64,000 bases of DNA from Thuidium tamariscinum (GCA_947034885.2 OX344749.2:44359682-44423681); one strand, 5' to 3'. Positions 37,640 through 51,558 are shown, numbered from the stretch's first letter. Numbers and translations: made by a program. Notes: generated by a model from the sequence alone, not told the origin.

Positions 37640-39897
37640 ACTACTATAGGGTTCTTGAAATGTCACATATCCTATTATATATAAATTAGGCTCTGTATAA
37701 ACATCATTTAGTAGGAATTTTTATTAATAAATTAGACTTTACAAATAGGGTTCATATAAAAAGTTTGTAGTATAGTGAGTATAGATGTAAACAAATTTTT
37801 TTAATTGAATGATGAAATTTACACAATTTAGTAAATCTAAGGATGTTTTTCGGGAGATTTGTTGTTATCATCAAATAATTCTAGCCTATACATACAAATC
37901 TTTCTTTAAGTATACCAATTATGTAATAGCATGTAAAAAACTATTGTTTCAAGACAAAAGAATTGAGCTGTAAATTTACAATGAGGTTGTACTATGGAGA
38001 TTTGTGTTCACACAAAGTACCCATTAAGAAATTGGTGTAGAGTGTGCAACATTTGCATGGAATCTTTTCTATACTTTGACACTACAAACTCTAGATTTGC
38101 TTCAACTACTTGAACATATACTTGTAAATGTTTAAAATCATCTTCTTTTTACTAGTGTTTAATAAACACTCTTTTATTTTTTGATTCAAAATTCAAAACC
38201 ATTGTAAATGCATATGTAAAAATAAAATATATAGTCTCTATGTTACAATAGAGGTCATATTCTTGGGTTAATCTACAATGTTTTTAGAGTGTCAATTTCT
38301 CATGTTGTTCATGTTATATTGCTAGTATTGGTGTTTTTCTTAGTTTTAGTATCATAACTATATTTAATGTTTCTATGATGTTTATTATTCATCATATTAG
38401 ATTTTTTAGAATACATGGCATAGAATTTAGAATATTTAAATCTATTGTTGCATTTTACATTTTTATTTGTCATTTAAAATTGTACTACAATACACGTAGT
38501 GCATATATTAAAAAAATAGTGTATATGTAAGACACTACTTTTATAGTGTGTTGTAACTTGTAAATGGATATGAAAAAATTAGACATATAAATTTTGTATA
38601 TAAGATAGCCTAACTATAAAAATCAAATGATTGAATTTATATGTAAAAATACGTTCATTTTAATTAGTAAAATGAAGGTAAATAGCCCTATGTTAAATAC
38701 CCTCTTAACTCAGGTGTATGCTTAAAATTACAAGGAGTGATCTCCCTGGGAAACATAGTCAAAGAACTTCAGGGGTTAACCCATAAAAGTTTGGGACATT
38801 TTGAGGTTTAAAAACATCATTGTTTTTGAAGTGTTAAAAGTCTAAATATCACTAAAGTATGGAAATCTCAACCATATAATCTTATAGTCTATGTATTGTT
38901 GATGATGGAAATCAAATTTGGAGTCATTTGATCATATAGATTGCAAGATTATAATGTTATAGTATATAAAAAGGTTGTTGAAATTTTCCTAAAAACACAT
39001 TTGGAGGTCAAATTTGATTCTAAAACTAGTCAAGTTAAAAAACTTTAAACTATGAAGTGCTTCAATATTAGAATACAAATACATTGGTAGAAAAAAATGT
39101 AGCATACAATTGACTCATTGTGTTTGTAAAATGGATTTGAAATGTAAAAAAATAGTTGAAAGAACCACATCTATGGTTGAACCTCCTTCAACTAATATAA
39201 AGCTACCCATAATCAATCAAATGAGCAACTCCAGACATAATTTAGTATAGTGCAAGGCAAAACAAATAATTTCAAAGATGCAATTATACAGATGAGAGGG
39301 ATTGCAAAAACTTTGGTAAATTTATCGTTTAAAAATTGAAATTACTGGTGAATTTTGAAAAGCAAAGACTGCTTTGGACTCGAAGTGAAGCTCTAACTCT
39401 TCCAATTGTAATCATTTAAGACCTATTTTTCTACTCATTACTTTCTACTTTCTTGTTCACTACTTTGGAACATGAGTCTTGAACTTATTAGTACCATTGT
39501 TAAAGAAGAAAAAACGCATTCTAGTCTTGGTAACTTAGTTGGAAATAACTTAGGCTATAGGTTGGCTATGGGGCATTGGTTAATTAGGAATTGGTGGCCC
39601 AACCTTAAAATGATTCTCAATCACTCACATCGTTGGCTGGTTGCTAGCATGTGAGCATAGAAGTGTGAACTTGTGAGCCTCAAAGATGATGCATCTATTG
39701 TATAGGTGCTTATACAATAGAGATATTTTATGAAAAGAGTATATTTATACTATAGGTACCTACATTATAGGTGTTTTTACTATAAACACCTTCAAAGGTG
39801 GTAGTATATCTACTTGTATACATATTAGAAGCTCACATGCTCACATGTTCATGCTCACACACTAGCATTGTTGAATCACTCATAACTTTATGCATTG

Positions 39898-40624
39898 GGG
39901 TCGTTGCAAGAAACACTTACTGGTTTTGGCTCAAAATGGCTCAAAATCAATGAGTCCTGTGAGTCCTATGACCCTTTGAAATAATTTTTTTTAAATTGAA
40001 AAAAATATGAATAATTTGAAGAGCAATGAGAATATTATGTCTCTTGAAATTCAGACCTAAGAATTTTTTTCTCTAAATGTTATAGACAATGGAAAATACA
40101 ATGAAAATAGCTCTATTTTCACTAATTTGTTAAAAATAGTAAAAAATTCATAAAATGAAAATGAAAAATACAATTTTTTTCTTCAAGTAAAGGTCTTTCT
40201 TTTCCAACAAATTTCATCTTTGAAAAAAATAAATTCTATTCTCTACACTTGCGCAAAGTCAGCCACTTTGACGACATGTGGAGGTTGAACAGTATAGTAT
40301 TTTCAAAAAATCTCTTCATGGCCTTGTGTAACTTTAGCTGAGGTACTTGCATGCCAATTTTCAGCTCAAAATTTTCATTTTTGGGTCAAAAATAGGACTA
40401 AAATCCCCCAAATGGCCAAGGTAGACAACCAATCGGGGGCAGTTTAAAAATAGTAAAATAATTTTTAAAACATTTAAAATATTACACAACATATAAAACT
40501 TTTTTGTGCACCTTCATTCCAAATTTCAAGTTGATACAACAAACATGCAAAAGTTATGAGCAAAAAACTACCTGTTGGAGGCCAAGGGGGCAAAAAATAG
40601 GACAAGAGTTTCTTGCAATCACCC
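39898..40624. mobile_element. 730-bp non-coding DNA transposon, copy 5 (TSD ATTG)
   Basis: Starts GGGTCGTTGCAAGAAACACT and ends GTTTCTTGCAATCACCC, flanked by exact ATTG repeats (39894-39897, 40625-40628). 727 bp, non-coding. The interior is more diverged than in copy 4 but keeps the same ends and length. Confidence 0.8.
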
Positions 40625-40628
40625 ATTG

Positions 40629-43600
40629 ATATGAATTTTTAGCCACTTAGACTAAATTAGTTTGTACAACTTTCTTAATTTTTTTATATTGAAAATAGAC
40701 ATTATATGAAGAAGAAACAGTGTATTTCTAGTAAACTTTTGCTAAAAATTTCCTTAAAGGTCATTACTTAAAATTCAATGTCTAGGTATATACTTAAAAA
40801 CTCACTTAAAACACCCATTTTTCTTGTAGTGTCATTTGCACCCCCTAGCCTGTAATTGCAAAAAGTCACACCCATTGATGTAAAAATTAAAAAAACATGT
40901 CCTCCCTCTTTAGTCATCAATCTACAATATTGCCTAGGAAAAAAAAAGTCTATAATTGTTGATAGTACTAACTTCATAGACAATTTTGGCTATTGCTTTA
41001 AGATATGGGATGTGGATACAAATACAAAATACAAACATGGATGCAAAACAAATACATAATACATAGAATCTTTTAATTTATCCTTTATCAATTGCACACC
41101 AAACTTCTTAAAAAATACAAATATGTAGTGAGATATGTGTGTAAAATTAACAAGCAATGCAAACATGGGGTGAAGAGTTAATGAATTAATTAATTCAGTT
41201 TGTAACACTTTCCTTGCAATGCTTACACATTGTCAAGATAATGTGAATTGTAGACTATGTTTAGCTTGATTGTTTGTTTGCCATTTTCATTCCCATTGAG
41301 TATATATTCATTGCCTATAACTTTGCATCGGGGATGCCATATTTTCTTTTCAATGTAAACATGTTAATTTGATTAATTATTCTTACATTCCCTTCAAACA
41401 TCACTGATACAAAACTACTTTGAAATAATATCACTTAGAATATACATAAAATTATTGCTCACAAACTTTCACTTGTTATTTGGAACAACTTTAGTTTGAG
41501 AAGAATTACTCATATACTAAGGATATATTATTCAACTACAATGCTAATGAAGGCCATTTGAAGTGACTCTTTTATTACCATATATATTTAGGTAACCACT
41601 CAATTATTTTATTTTTAGACAACATGTAGACTAAATTCTATTTTGGAACTTAGCCGATTGGTAGTTTTTGATGTTATATCTGTAGTTTTAGCAATAGGTA
41701 GTATAGTTACAAGGCTTATACAAGGTTTATACGCTGTAATTACCAATAGGGTATGGACTTGTGATTTGGAGAGGTATTTTTCCAATTGTCAGTTTTGGCC
41801 GGTTGGCTAGCTACCTAGTTATGTAGGTTATTTTTCCAATTGTTTTTCAATTGACCTTGAGAGAGAAAGGGACTCCTTTCAATCGGTGGAAGTAAAAACA
41901 ATTTGATTTTGTGTTTGTTGATTATGGTTGAATGAAATGAATGTCTACAATTGTATGCGTGGTGTTGGAATTTGTGTCTAGAAAAATTAATTGTGATGTG
42001 TTTGTTGTGTTGGTATATGTGATCAATTGTAAGATTTGTGTATGTAAGAATGTGAAATGGATGTGTTCTAAATGTAGTAATTTAAAGACCAATTGGGAGT
42101 TTGCTGAGTGAATAGTACATTATTGATTGAGAAGTTGCAACATGAATAGAGTGAAGACTGGAATGAGTTGGATTATTAAAACTAATTGTTAAATAAATTG
42201 AATGAGAGAATGTAAAAGTTCAATTGGGGAAGTTGTTTAATAAAATTAATAACTAAACAATTAAAACATAAAATAAATTATGAGTGTAATAAGAGTTTAT
42301 AAAATAAATTGAGATTTAAAAAGAGTCAATTGGGAGAATTTAATTGTAGAATGGAGAGGAAAAATTAATGTAATAAAAATTAATTGAACAAGTAATTGTA
42401 AGATTGAGAGGCTGTATGGAGAATTTAAATTAGGAGAGAAGCTGATTGGATGTGTATTGAAAAGAATGAGCATGCTAGAGGGAAGAACAATTGGAAGACA
42501 ATGCTAATTTTTCAAGGTTGAATATAAGTCAACATCCACTAGAAGAAATCTATGTTCCATTCAACACAATCTACTTGACTACTTTGTTGAGGAAAACATA
42601 AAAACTGCGTTGAAAAACACAGAAAAATATAGTTTTTGCGTTTTCGTCAACAGAGTAGTCAAGTAGATTGTGTTGAATGGAACGCAGATTTCTTCTAGTG
42701 ATCAATTAGAGTGAAAGACATAAAGTTGGAGTTTAATTGGAGAAAAATAACAATCGGAGAAAGCTGGACAATTATGGCAATTTATCTTGTGATAAGTAGT
42801 TCTAAATCTATAGGTTTTGATATGCCATTGGATACATTTTTACATTTATAAACTTGCAATTGGTGATCCTAGGGTGATTTTTGCCTTCCTATTTGAAATA
42901 TCTTACCTCCTTGAGTTTGAACTCATTCACGATAGGTATTTTTAATTGATTTTAAAAAGAGTATAAAAAACTATTCACAAAACCACTCAATAATTTTACT
43001 TTTAGGGAAACATTCAATAATTAATTATTATACCACCACTAAAGCCTGGGTTTCATACTACTCTAACAAAACACTCAATAACAAGTGCAAGTAAAGCAAA
43101 TATAAGAATTAGTTGGCAAGAATAATTTTTTAGGTGCAAATGAACTAATACTTCATTCAATAGAGTAATGAAGAATTCATTCTATTTTTCCACAAAGAAT
43201 GTTCTTTCATTTGTGTCAACCACATATAGATTTATTCTCTCAACTATATTCCCTCAACTTTTGATTAACTTATTATTAAATGAGACAGTTAGGCAATAAA
43301 AAAAAGAATACAACATTTCGTAGCAAACATTGCTATGATCTAAAATAGATGGTGTGGAATATTCCACATCCAAACGTTTTTCATCATTCACTAAGTAAGC
43401 ATATGGAAACTCAATGTTATGAGTAGTTTTTATAAAAGAAAGGCTTAAAGGCATGAAGGCTACAATGTGTTATAAATCCTTGCTTCAACAACAAATGCTC
43501 ATTCTAACATTATATTCAATTCAAGCAATTTGATCTTGCATTTTTGAGTTCATATTTGTCATTAATATGGTGAAAACTTTGAAAGTTTTGAATCATCAAT

Positions 43601-44400
43601 GCATGCACGTTTATAATCTATTCAAGATGACTCCTATATGATAATAATGATCCTTTTTTTAAAAATTGATCCCTTAATAATTTTGCCTAATCTATACCTT
43701 CTCTAAATGAGAGCCTTTGCTTAGTGTGGGTAAACCTATTTCCAACACTTTGAAGATATATGGTTTACAACAACCAATGTCCAATATATGCATAAGAAGA
43801 GAATCTACAATACTCTCATGACTTCCAATAAGATCTAGAATAAGATCCAGTGAAAAAATAGGCAATTTCATTAATAAAATCAATGCTCAATAGGTTTTTG
43901 GAAGCATTTAGGAGCCCACACTGTATTGATAAATTGTCAAATATAAAATGTGTAAATGTAAGTCCAATCTCTAACAAATTCTAAGGCAACAATGAGCAGT
44001 GCAGAATGAAATTCTTGTCAATTGGTGACTACTTAAACAATACACTTGATATTTAGCATTATTCCTATTCACAAATTCATGTAACTTTGTATAACCAAAC
44101 AATGGTCCTCCCTATACAAAGAAAGTATTATCTTGCCGAAATTGACTTACACATATGGCATGCCAAAACGAACCCCTGCCTCATTGGTAAACAATGTTAT
44201 GTATAGAGTGAGGCAGTCACTGCCTCTTTTAAGCTCAGCTCATTGTCATTGTAACAAACTGTGTCACAATGAGTTCAAAAACTAAAAAGATTTAAAATTT
44301 TAATTATTTTGTACCCCCTCCCGTCTCATCAATTTGATTTAAGTATTAAATTTAAAAAATTTAGAATCTGCCCCTCCCCCACCCCGTCTTATAATTTTGA
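40629..44400. other. AT-rich intergenic sequence
   Basis: No gene recognised. Apart from the CACTA MITE at 42537 it contains AATTGGGA/CAATTGG-rich sequence (41650-42900) and short frames without known domains. Confidence 0.45.
42537..42700. mobile_element. CACTA-type MITE, 164 bp (TSD ATC)
   Basis: Ends CACTAGAAGAAATCT and its inverse, flanked by exact ATC duplications (42534-42536, 42701-42703). The arms are almost perfectly complementary for about 45 bp (GTTCCATTCAACACAATCTA against its inverse), around a centre of about 70 bp. The outer 12 bp are the same as in the element at 4881. Confidence 0.9.
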
Positions 44401-44439
44401 GAGGGTGGGCATTCTTACAATGCATATGGGATAATTCTC

Positions 44440-44600
44440 ATATCCCATACACATACTTGTATTTCGTATCTATACTCAATATTCATATCCGCATATATAT
44501 TTGTATTCCATATCAGCATTCACTATTCATACTCATATCTGTACCATGTATCCGTATCTCGTATCCTGTACTCAAAGTCGTATTCAATACGTGTATCAAT
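44440..44600. repeat. Degenerate CATAT/CGTATC minisatellite
   Basis: Short words CATATC, CGTATC, TGTATC and ATTCATA recur throughout this stretch. A related run in the other orientation (GGATACAAATACAAAATAC) lies at about 41010-41060. Such runs are seen at the ends of some plant DNA transposons; no element border was found here. Confidence 0.45.
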
Positions 44601-44736
44601 GGCTGCTGATTTTCCTTAGGGGTGGGTGGGATTTTTTTAATTTCAAATATGATGGTTCATCATTTTTCGATGAGGTAGGGGGATCCATGGAAATTGAAAA
44701 CCAGGCCTGCTGCCTCTTTTTGCCACATTGTGTGTG

Positions 44737-47700
44737 TTATGCATGTTCCGGTTTCCAGAAAGTGGAGTCTGAATCCCCATCACAGTCCTCTGGATATTTA
44801 TTAACCCAACGATAAAATTCCTTCGCCCTTTGAGCCTTCTCCCCCGGCAACAGCCTCTGCACGCACTCGGGAATGTAGCATGGCCAGCTTGTCAATTCCG
44901 CTGCAAATCCTTGCAACCTTGTGCACCGTGGTATGCGCACCTCCTCATACCTGCAAAAAAAACCCAAAACAGGATTAGATTAACTACCGAACTCATATTG
45001 CATTTACCGAAAAAGCAAGAGGCATTTGAATTGAACTTCTGAGTGTCTTCCAAAGCCTCACAAACCCAACGAAAATTGTCCATGTGTTTCAAGAAAAAAA
45101 AAGCTTCACAAACCCAATGAAAATTGTTCATTTGTTTCAAGGAAAAAAAAAAGCCTCACAAATCAATTTCATCGCTAGGTACAAATTACAGTGTAAGGTA
45201 AAGGATACTATAACTGGTAGGACTTGATCCCGTCTCATTTATTCGTAAACTCCTGTTACTCATCCATTCGTAAACTTCCTCGCAAAGTGTTGTAAGTATA
45301 ACTCGGCAAAATGTTCATAGCAACTGTCTTTTGGATGGAAATGGAGTTCTTAGTGTCGATTACTACTGCATCCTTACAAATCTCTCCAAAATCATTCTCC
45401 TACTTGTGATTAACAGGCTTACAGTAATAATGCAAATCGTATCCTCAATCTGAACTTTTGCAACTGAGTAAAACAGAATTGTCTGAAAGCACGCAGAAAG
45501 CTACAGAGATTTTGAAAACCCTCACCTCTTTATTGCATCTCGCAGTGCAGTTTGTGGGGTTTCACTGGCGAAGGCTTCCTGGAGGAGCAGCGTTAATTGA
45601 TGTGCGTCTTCAAAGGCAATCCGCGCACCCATTCCAGTGCCGGGATACATCCCATGCGCAGCTGCACTCAATTTCAAAGAACAGGTAAATACGCATCATA
45701 GTGTTCTCTTTGGCCTAAAAAACAACTGCAAATTCACTCCAGAACTTTTAAACCGGGCTACAGTTCACTGGGTGAAGAGGATTTCTCGGCAGATCTTTTT
45801 ATATTTGTAGGTTTGCTGAAATTTAGAGCTGAGTTGAAGTGATCGCCAGAATATTCTTGAAATGAGATGCGAACAGCTTAGGCCAAATTGCTAGTTCAAG
45901 GAAGTATCCAAAATATTTCAATTCTTGACCATCTTTTCATTTTCAACAAATCCTTTTACATCTTGAGTTGAAGAATGAAAGCACTGGCAACCATTGGCAA
46001 CCATTATAGACATGTGTAGTTCCTACCAACCACTATACAACTACAATAAAAAGGGTACATAGTTTGAATTACTCCAAAATACTGTGCATTACATTCTTGC
46101 TAGAAAGTCAAAGTAGGTTCTAGTATGTTTGTGATAAGAAGGTACTAGAAGATCAGAATTGGTCCAACTAAATTCGGTGCATGTCAAGTGGGCTATGGAA
46201 CGTTATGGTTTTCTTTGCCAACACTGGATCTGAAGTTACAACACAGCCACATAAAAGATAGGGAAGATGCTATTCAGTTCATACAATATTGTGCCTTTGA
46301 ATCAATTGATAAATATGTGTTGTTGAAGGGAAGTATTACCATCTCCCAAAAGCACGACACGGCCACTTGCGTCACTCCATCTGCTCACTGGCACCCGATC
46401 AAAGTTCCGATCTTCACGAATTTGAGAGCTTTCTGATCTTTCCATGGCAGTCATCAGATTCTGCAACTCCTTCGCACTCTCAATCTGCTTCAACACACGT
46501 ATCTTCCGTGCCTCTTGGCCATGGGAGTGCAAATCAGAAGGGAAGGATTTTGAAAGTTCTCCACTCTTGTCGGGAACCCGGTACTGCCAAAGAGTGACTC
46601 CAGATCCTGACCAGCCATCACACACGCTTTCTCATACGTCATCTGCACATATATGGTCTTCAATAAAATTCAACAATCTCAAAATTTTCTTGACAAAATC
46701 ATGTCGCGATCTGTGAAGAGATCTCATTGTACATAAGGAAACCTCCTTATGATCACATACAAATTACATTCTAATATTAACAGAAAAACTCCTATTTGTG
46801 CACGTTGATCCTCTCTAAACAAGCACTAAACTGGACAAAGAACTCCAGTTCGCATGAATAAGCCCCTGATCTTGAGATTGCAAGTACGAACAAGCAGGCT
46901 TTTTCAGAACATACTTTGCAAAGGAAGTTTCTGCAGGGCTCTTACCACAACAGCAAGTGATCATGCCCGTCTTAGTAGCAGTGTATTGAATAAACCTGAC
47001 CTCATCGTCATCTTGCAGATGTAAATCCCTGCCAAAGAATGCATCAAATGAAAATAAACTTACGAGTGGACGGACTGCATGCAGACAATTAATAACTTAC
47101 TTTATTAGCAATTCTGCTTTCGTACTAACCTTGGAATTCACAGACCTTCACGTTTCTTCAGTTAACCTTAACATATCTGCTTACAAGTGGTCCCTATTGT
47201 GTGCCCATAATAGTACCCTTCTTAATTACTCGTCTCTCATTTAATTAATGTGCATTGTCTTCTCATTCTTCTACTTCCACCCACTCACTCCACATGAAAG
47301 GAAACTTTTAATCAAGTACATGAGACCGTAGGGTTAGTTCACCTCTCCTTAATAAGCATCGACTCCATACTCATCTATCGTGTCGACCAAATACACGTAT
47401 GCAGAGATGATGTTAACTCACATCTCCTCAAATGGTACTTTTGCTAAATTGGAGTCGAACATTATCTTCAAAATAGTATGACCATTTCTTGGTTACTGAC
47501 CCTCTTTACTTCTTAATCCCTCCAGTGCAACCAAAGAATGTTCCAGACCTAAATGGACATTGCAAGAAGGCGGATAGGAGGCACAAGAGTGCCGACCATA
47601 ACACTTCTTCGACTACTGAGGAGATTATCATTTCGGAAGAAATCATATGTAGGGCTTACGAGAAGCATTTAGAATGATGAAGAAGATGGTGTTCCATTCA

Positions 47701-49688
47701 AGAATGTTCTGAATTGATAACAATGAAACAAAAACGAGATGGAGAAGAGCCTCACCTTATGCTATCGGAGGGCACAATAGCCAACCAAGTGACCATCCAA
47801 AGATCCCGAGGCTCATCGCCCAGCAGCAGCTTGCGCACTGGAGACCGAACACCGTCAGCTCCCACTAACAGTTTGGCCTTCACCACTTTAATTTTCGCAT
47901 CACCTCCTTGCTCAGCTTTCACTTCGAAGCGCGTCTCTACACCCTCCTTCAAAGCAAACGTTAGATATGAGCTTGCGTGACTACTGAATGGCCAGAGTTG
48001 TTAGAACGGCATGTTTTAGAGTGCCCACATTGCGACGTTCAACTGCCTAGAGCTCTCAAAACTAGGACACATAGATCTGAGGTTTCGCTGGGCCAATTTC
48101 ACTGTTTTAATGAACATGAGGTTCAAAACAGACCGCTGGATTGGGATGAAGAAAGAAACACCACAACAAGTACAGGGTTCACAGTTCTTGTTGCCACGTT
48201 GAACCCCATACTCATTGAAATGGAAAAAAAACACGAAATTGACAGGCATAGTGAAGGCTAAGTTCCTACCGAAATAGAGAGATTCGCCTCACTGAGAGAT
48301 ATCTGATTATGCCCAGTTGTACCCAGGTGAACCTCAAGTCTATCTGTATATTGTAATCCTAGATTTTAGAGCTCAAGGTTTGAGCCACTCAACTGCAAAC
48401 TAGATCCAGCTGAACCTCTCATGTCTATCTGTACAGTGTGATCCTATCTTATTTTAGAGCTCAGGATTTGAATTGATCACCGGAAAACCATTAGACAACT
48501 CGAAATTCCTAGTTATCAATGCTCTATCTACAGTTGTTCAGAGTTTTAAGCACTTCAATGTTACATTTTTGGCATTCTGAAATCTTTTCCTTGACGAACA
48601 TGACCGTGATAGTATTCTCCACGAAGACAATGAACTTAAATTGTACCCATGTGGCAGCTGGAACAACATCGGTGTAATTCTTACTGGCATATGCCAGTTC
48701 TCTAGTTGACGTAACGGATTCAGAACCTTCAAAACAGCACCGGTGCTTAACCATTATAGTATGCCTTGAAACAACCTAACACAGTAATCTAGTCTAGACA
48801 CCGTAATGAAGAATGGAAAGAGACGACTGATTTGCATTAGGACGTGTTCGAGCTGCCATCCAGAAGAAGAAGAACAAGAAGTTGATTTCACAAAACGTTT
48901 GATCACCTCTGATTAAAACTCTTCGAGGGGTCAGAACTCTGCAAGGAAAGAATCAAGTAGTGCCCAATTTGGTAATTAACCCGCAGATCCCGACGTGGAA
49001 ACCGCAAGGTCTGAATCCCTATTAAAACATACAAAAGTCGACGCAATTTCTGCACATTGCAAGGAATCAACATCCAAATCCTAATTAGGGTTCAAGACCT
49101 TCACAGCAGGAGGATACCTCGACGACCTTGTAGTCAACAAATGTGTGCTCATAATGCACCACATCCGGGTTCAATTCCTCAACTAGAAGGTCGAGAGCGG
49201 CTTTCCAAGTGATCGTGAACATTCGATCCGACTCCGTCCGCTGTGGCGCTTGCTCCATCAGCTTCTCTTCTCCACCCGGCATTCGAATTCGTTGCGAGAA
49301 TCGTGTTATGCGTTGCCCTACAGATTCCATTTGGGCACTCAATCCTGAGTTGATTCCGTCCAGCGCTCGCATGCCTGCTGACATGACCGAATTCACTGAG
49401 ATCACTAGGAATGCAGAGTCTGCATGATAATTTAGTTATCGGCAAACAAGCGATTCGGGTTGCAGAGTGTGTACTCCGCAAGCAAGCAAAACCTGGAGCT
49501 GAGTTCTGTCAATAGAATTCTACAGACGTACCGTTTTCTCCAATGCTCATGCCTGTGCCGAAGTGTTTGCGATTCAGAGCGGATTTCTCAAAGACGTGAG
49601 CTTGAATGCCCCGATATTGTAACCCAACTGCTAAGGCTAAGCCTCCCATTCCGCCTCCCACGATCGCAACGTCCACCTCCATCGCCAT
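44737..49688 (-). CDS. FAD-dependent monooxygenase (class A flavoprotein hydroxylase), 7 exons
   Basis: Exons (minus strand): 49688-49532, 49374-49118, 47946-47756, 47028-46946, 46606-46340, 45661-45526, 44950-44737; 1305 bp, 434 aa. The FAD-binding fold starts at once: VDVAIVGGGMGG (GxGxxG at 11-16) with the ribose-binding Glu34. The DG motif GADGVRS lies at 167-173 and the GD motif at 317-318, followed by AAHGMYPGTGMGARIAFEDA. These three fingerprints define the p-hydroxybenzoate-hydroxylase/zeaxanthin-epoxidase superfamily, which uses NAD(P)H and oxygen to hydroxylate or epoxidise a ring. There is no N-terminal extension, so no plastid or mitochondrial targeting is evident; cytosolic is inferred. 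The substrate is unknown; it is shorter than zeaxanthin epoxidase and lacks an FHA domain. The acceptors of exon 2 (49374, alternatives 49377 or 49420) and exon 5 (46606) were picked by frame and family fit and are the least certain borders. Confidence 0.87.
45055..45165. repeat. Short tandem repeat in monooxygenase last intron
   Basis: Units GCCTCACAAACCCAACGAAA, GCTTCACAAACCCAATGAAA and a partial third start at about 45055, 45103 and 45153 (48-50 bp period), each ending in a poly-A run. Intronic between exons 6 and 7. Confidence 0.65.
48322..48475. repeat. Two-copy tandem repeat in monooxygenase intron 2
   Basis: Blocks beginning CCAGGTGAACCTC and CCAGCTGAACCTC, about 83 bp apart, share GTCTATCTGTA and TTTTAGAGCTCA. 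Lies in the 1171-bp intron between exons 2 and 3. Confidence 0.6.
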
Positions 49689-51558
49689 TGCTCAAAACTG
49701 TTTCTACGACTAATTGCAAGTTCAGGCTCAGCTCTACCTTGGGGTCGCCAATCAACACTGATCTTGTCAATCAGCTCTCCATGCATATGTATCTACAAGT
49801 ACACTAATGGAGTATCGTGGAAGACACCCTTTTCGGAACGGTCTGGCTTAAAAAATCCAAGGGCACTCGCTGGAGGTCAAACTACATTGCAAGACCTTCT
49901 CTTTGCACACAAAATTCCAAAGACGAACATCTGCACCTCTGTCCTACATCGTAGAGTCATAGACGGATTCTCTGTCATCCATGGGACACGTGGCGTCCTT
50001 CGAGGGTTAAGATACTGAAAACATTGACTAGATTGAAGGCAATGGAAAGTACAGTAGGTTGCTGGGATGGTACGACACGCAACGAAAGTGGAGGGGAACC
50101 AACCGACTAGCGAAACCTGATTTCTAGAAACACGAGGCATATCAGTCAATGTATCAGGATTTTGAGTATCTTCCTTGATTTAGACATGATTTTTTCGCTT
50201 ACGATACCTTTTTAGTGAGGCTCTCTCATTTACCTCCTAAGTTTTTGCTCTCTTGCTGTTGAATCTTCTAAGGTGTCAACGCTTCAATTTTGTTTTTTCG
50301 TCTGTCGACAGAGAAGAGTACAGCTGCTCGAGATGGAGAAAAAAGTTTTTCGCAGACTCGATGCAGTTTCGTGCGAAGTGTACCGGTAGAAATTTGGCTT
50401 TTTCTGGAAATTCTGATATCTTGACAGTATATGAGGAGGAAAAACTTGCCATTTCATTCGGAACTGTGAGCAATATACTGAGTGGATTTGTGAATAGAGT
50501 GTCGTGTGGGACTGTCGTGTGAAAGATTGCGATGTAGTCTTGTGGAGGATAGTAGCGAAACTTATGTAGAAAATTGTGTGGAAACATTGTTCGTATGTGA
50601 AGCAATATAAAAAGCCTGAGATCTTGGTGTAATCTCCGGTCTCCTTATAGAAATGTTCGTATCTTTAAGTTGTTAGGCTTCAACATATCCGTGGTTTATT
50701 ACATACCGAAAATTCTCACATCTCAGTGTGACTAGTCAACCATGAGCATTGAACTCTAGAACCAACATCGCATTTTCCAACAATGATCCATTTCCATTTC
50801 CGTATCTTACCGTGGAAGTTGCAAGAACTCACCCTAGGCCACTGTTAATTAGCTAACCGAAGAAAGCTTCAAGAGGTGTTTTCAAAATCGTTGACCACAT
50901 GTTTTATCTTTGAGCAGGCATGGCGACATCTGATCCCCATTCGACCGGCCTTCTTCGTTTTGCTTTCAGTTTAGCTTCTGCATCTCCACATGACATATAT
51001 TGAAGGTCTTTCAAATAACTTTGAATGCTTTTCAAAAGGACTTTTACTGTTAAGGTTGCTCATGGGCAGTATTTTGAAGGTGCATATCCAGTTATCCACA
51101 AACTGAAGTATGGACTTATGGCCTTCACTGCTCAATACCTGTACTGCATCTTGCAAAGCCAGTGGTGGTGAAATACTTCTCGATCTGCGACTGTTGGATT
51201 CCTGCCCAGCGATTCTTGTTCTCCAAGGATAACAATGTGTCACTCCGGGGAAATGATAATTTAGGTGCGATTTCCGCCTTCGAGATAATAAAAATTTACT
51301 AAAGACACAGAGCAGTTAATGGGAAATAGGGAAGTTCGGGCCACACAAGCTTGATCGTATTCGATTCAAGATGTCCAGACTATTAGAATGTGGCACCATG
51401 GATTGAACCTACTGCCATCACGAGACAGTGGCTCACCACCTGAAATGATGCATTAGTGTTCCTGTAACTGACGAGAGATCAGCTCATGATGGATCAATAA
51501 CCTCTGCTTTTTGTACAGGTAAATATATATCATAACCACAGCGAAACAACTCATGAAC
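49689..51558. other. Upstream region of the monooxygenase
   Basis: Mixed composition. Open frames at 50253-50522 (plus) and 50605-50276 (minus) overlap each other, so at most one could be real; neither has a recognised domain. The monooxygenase promoter should lie directly above 49688. Confidence 0.35.

Noticed and set aside
46602-46661. Monooxygenase exon 5 starting at the AG before 46656
   Set aside because: That acceptor leads to an in-frame TGA with the phase of exon 4; the AG at 46607-46608 keeps the frame and the family pattern.
49460-49807. 115-codon plus-strand frame
   Set aside because: Antisense to exon 1 of the monooxygenase, where the minus strand carries GGGMGG.
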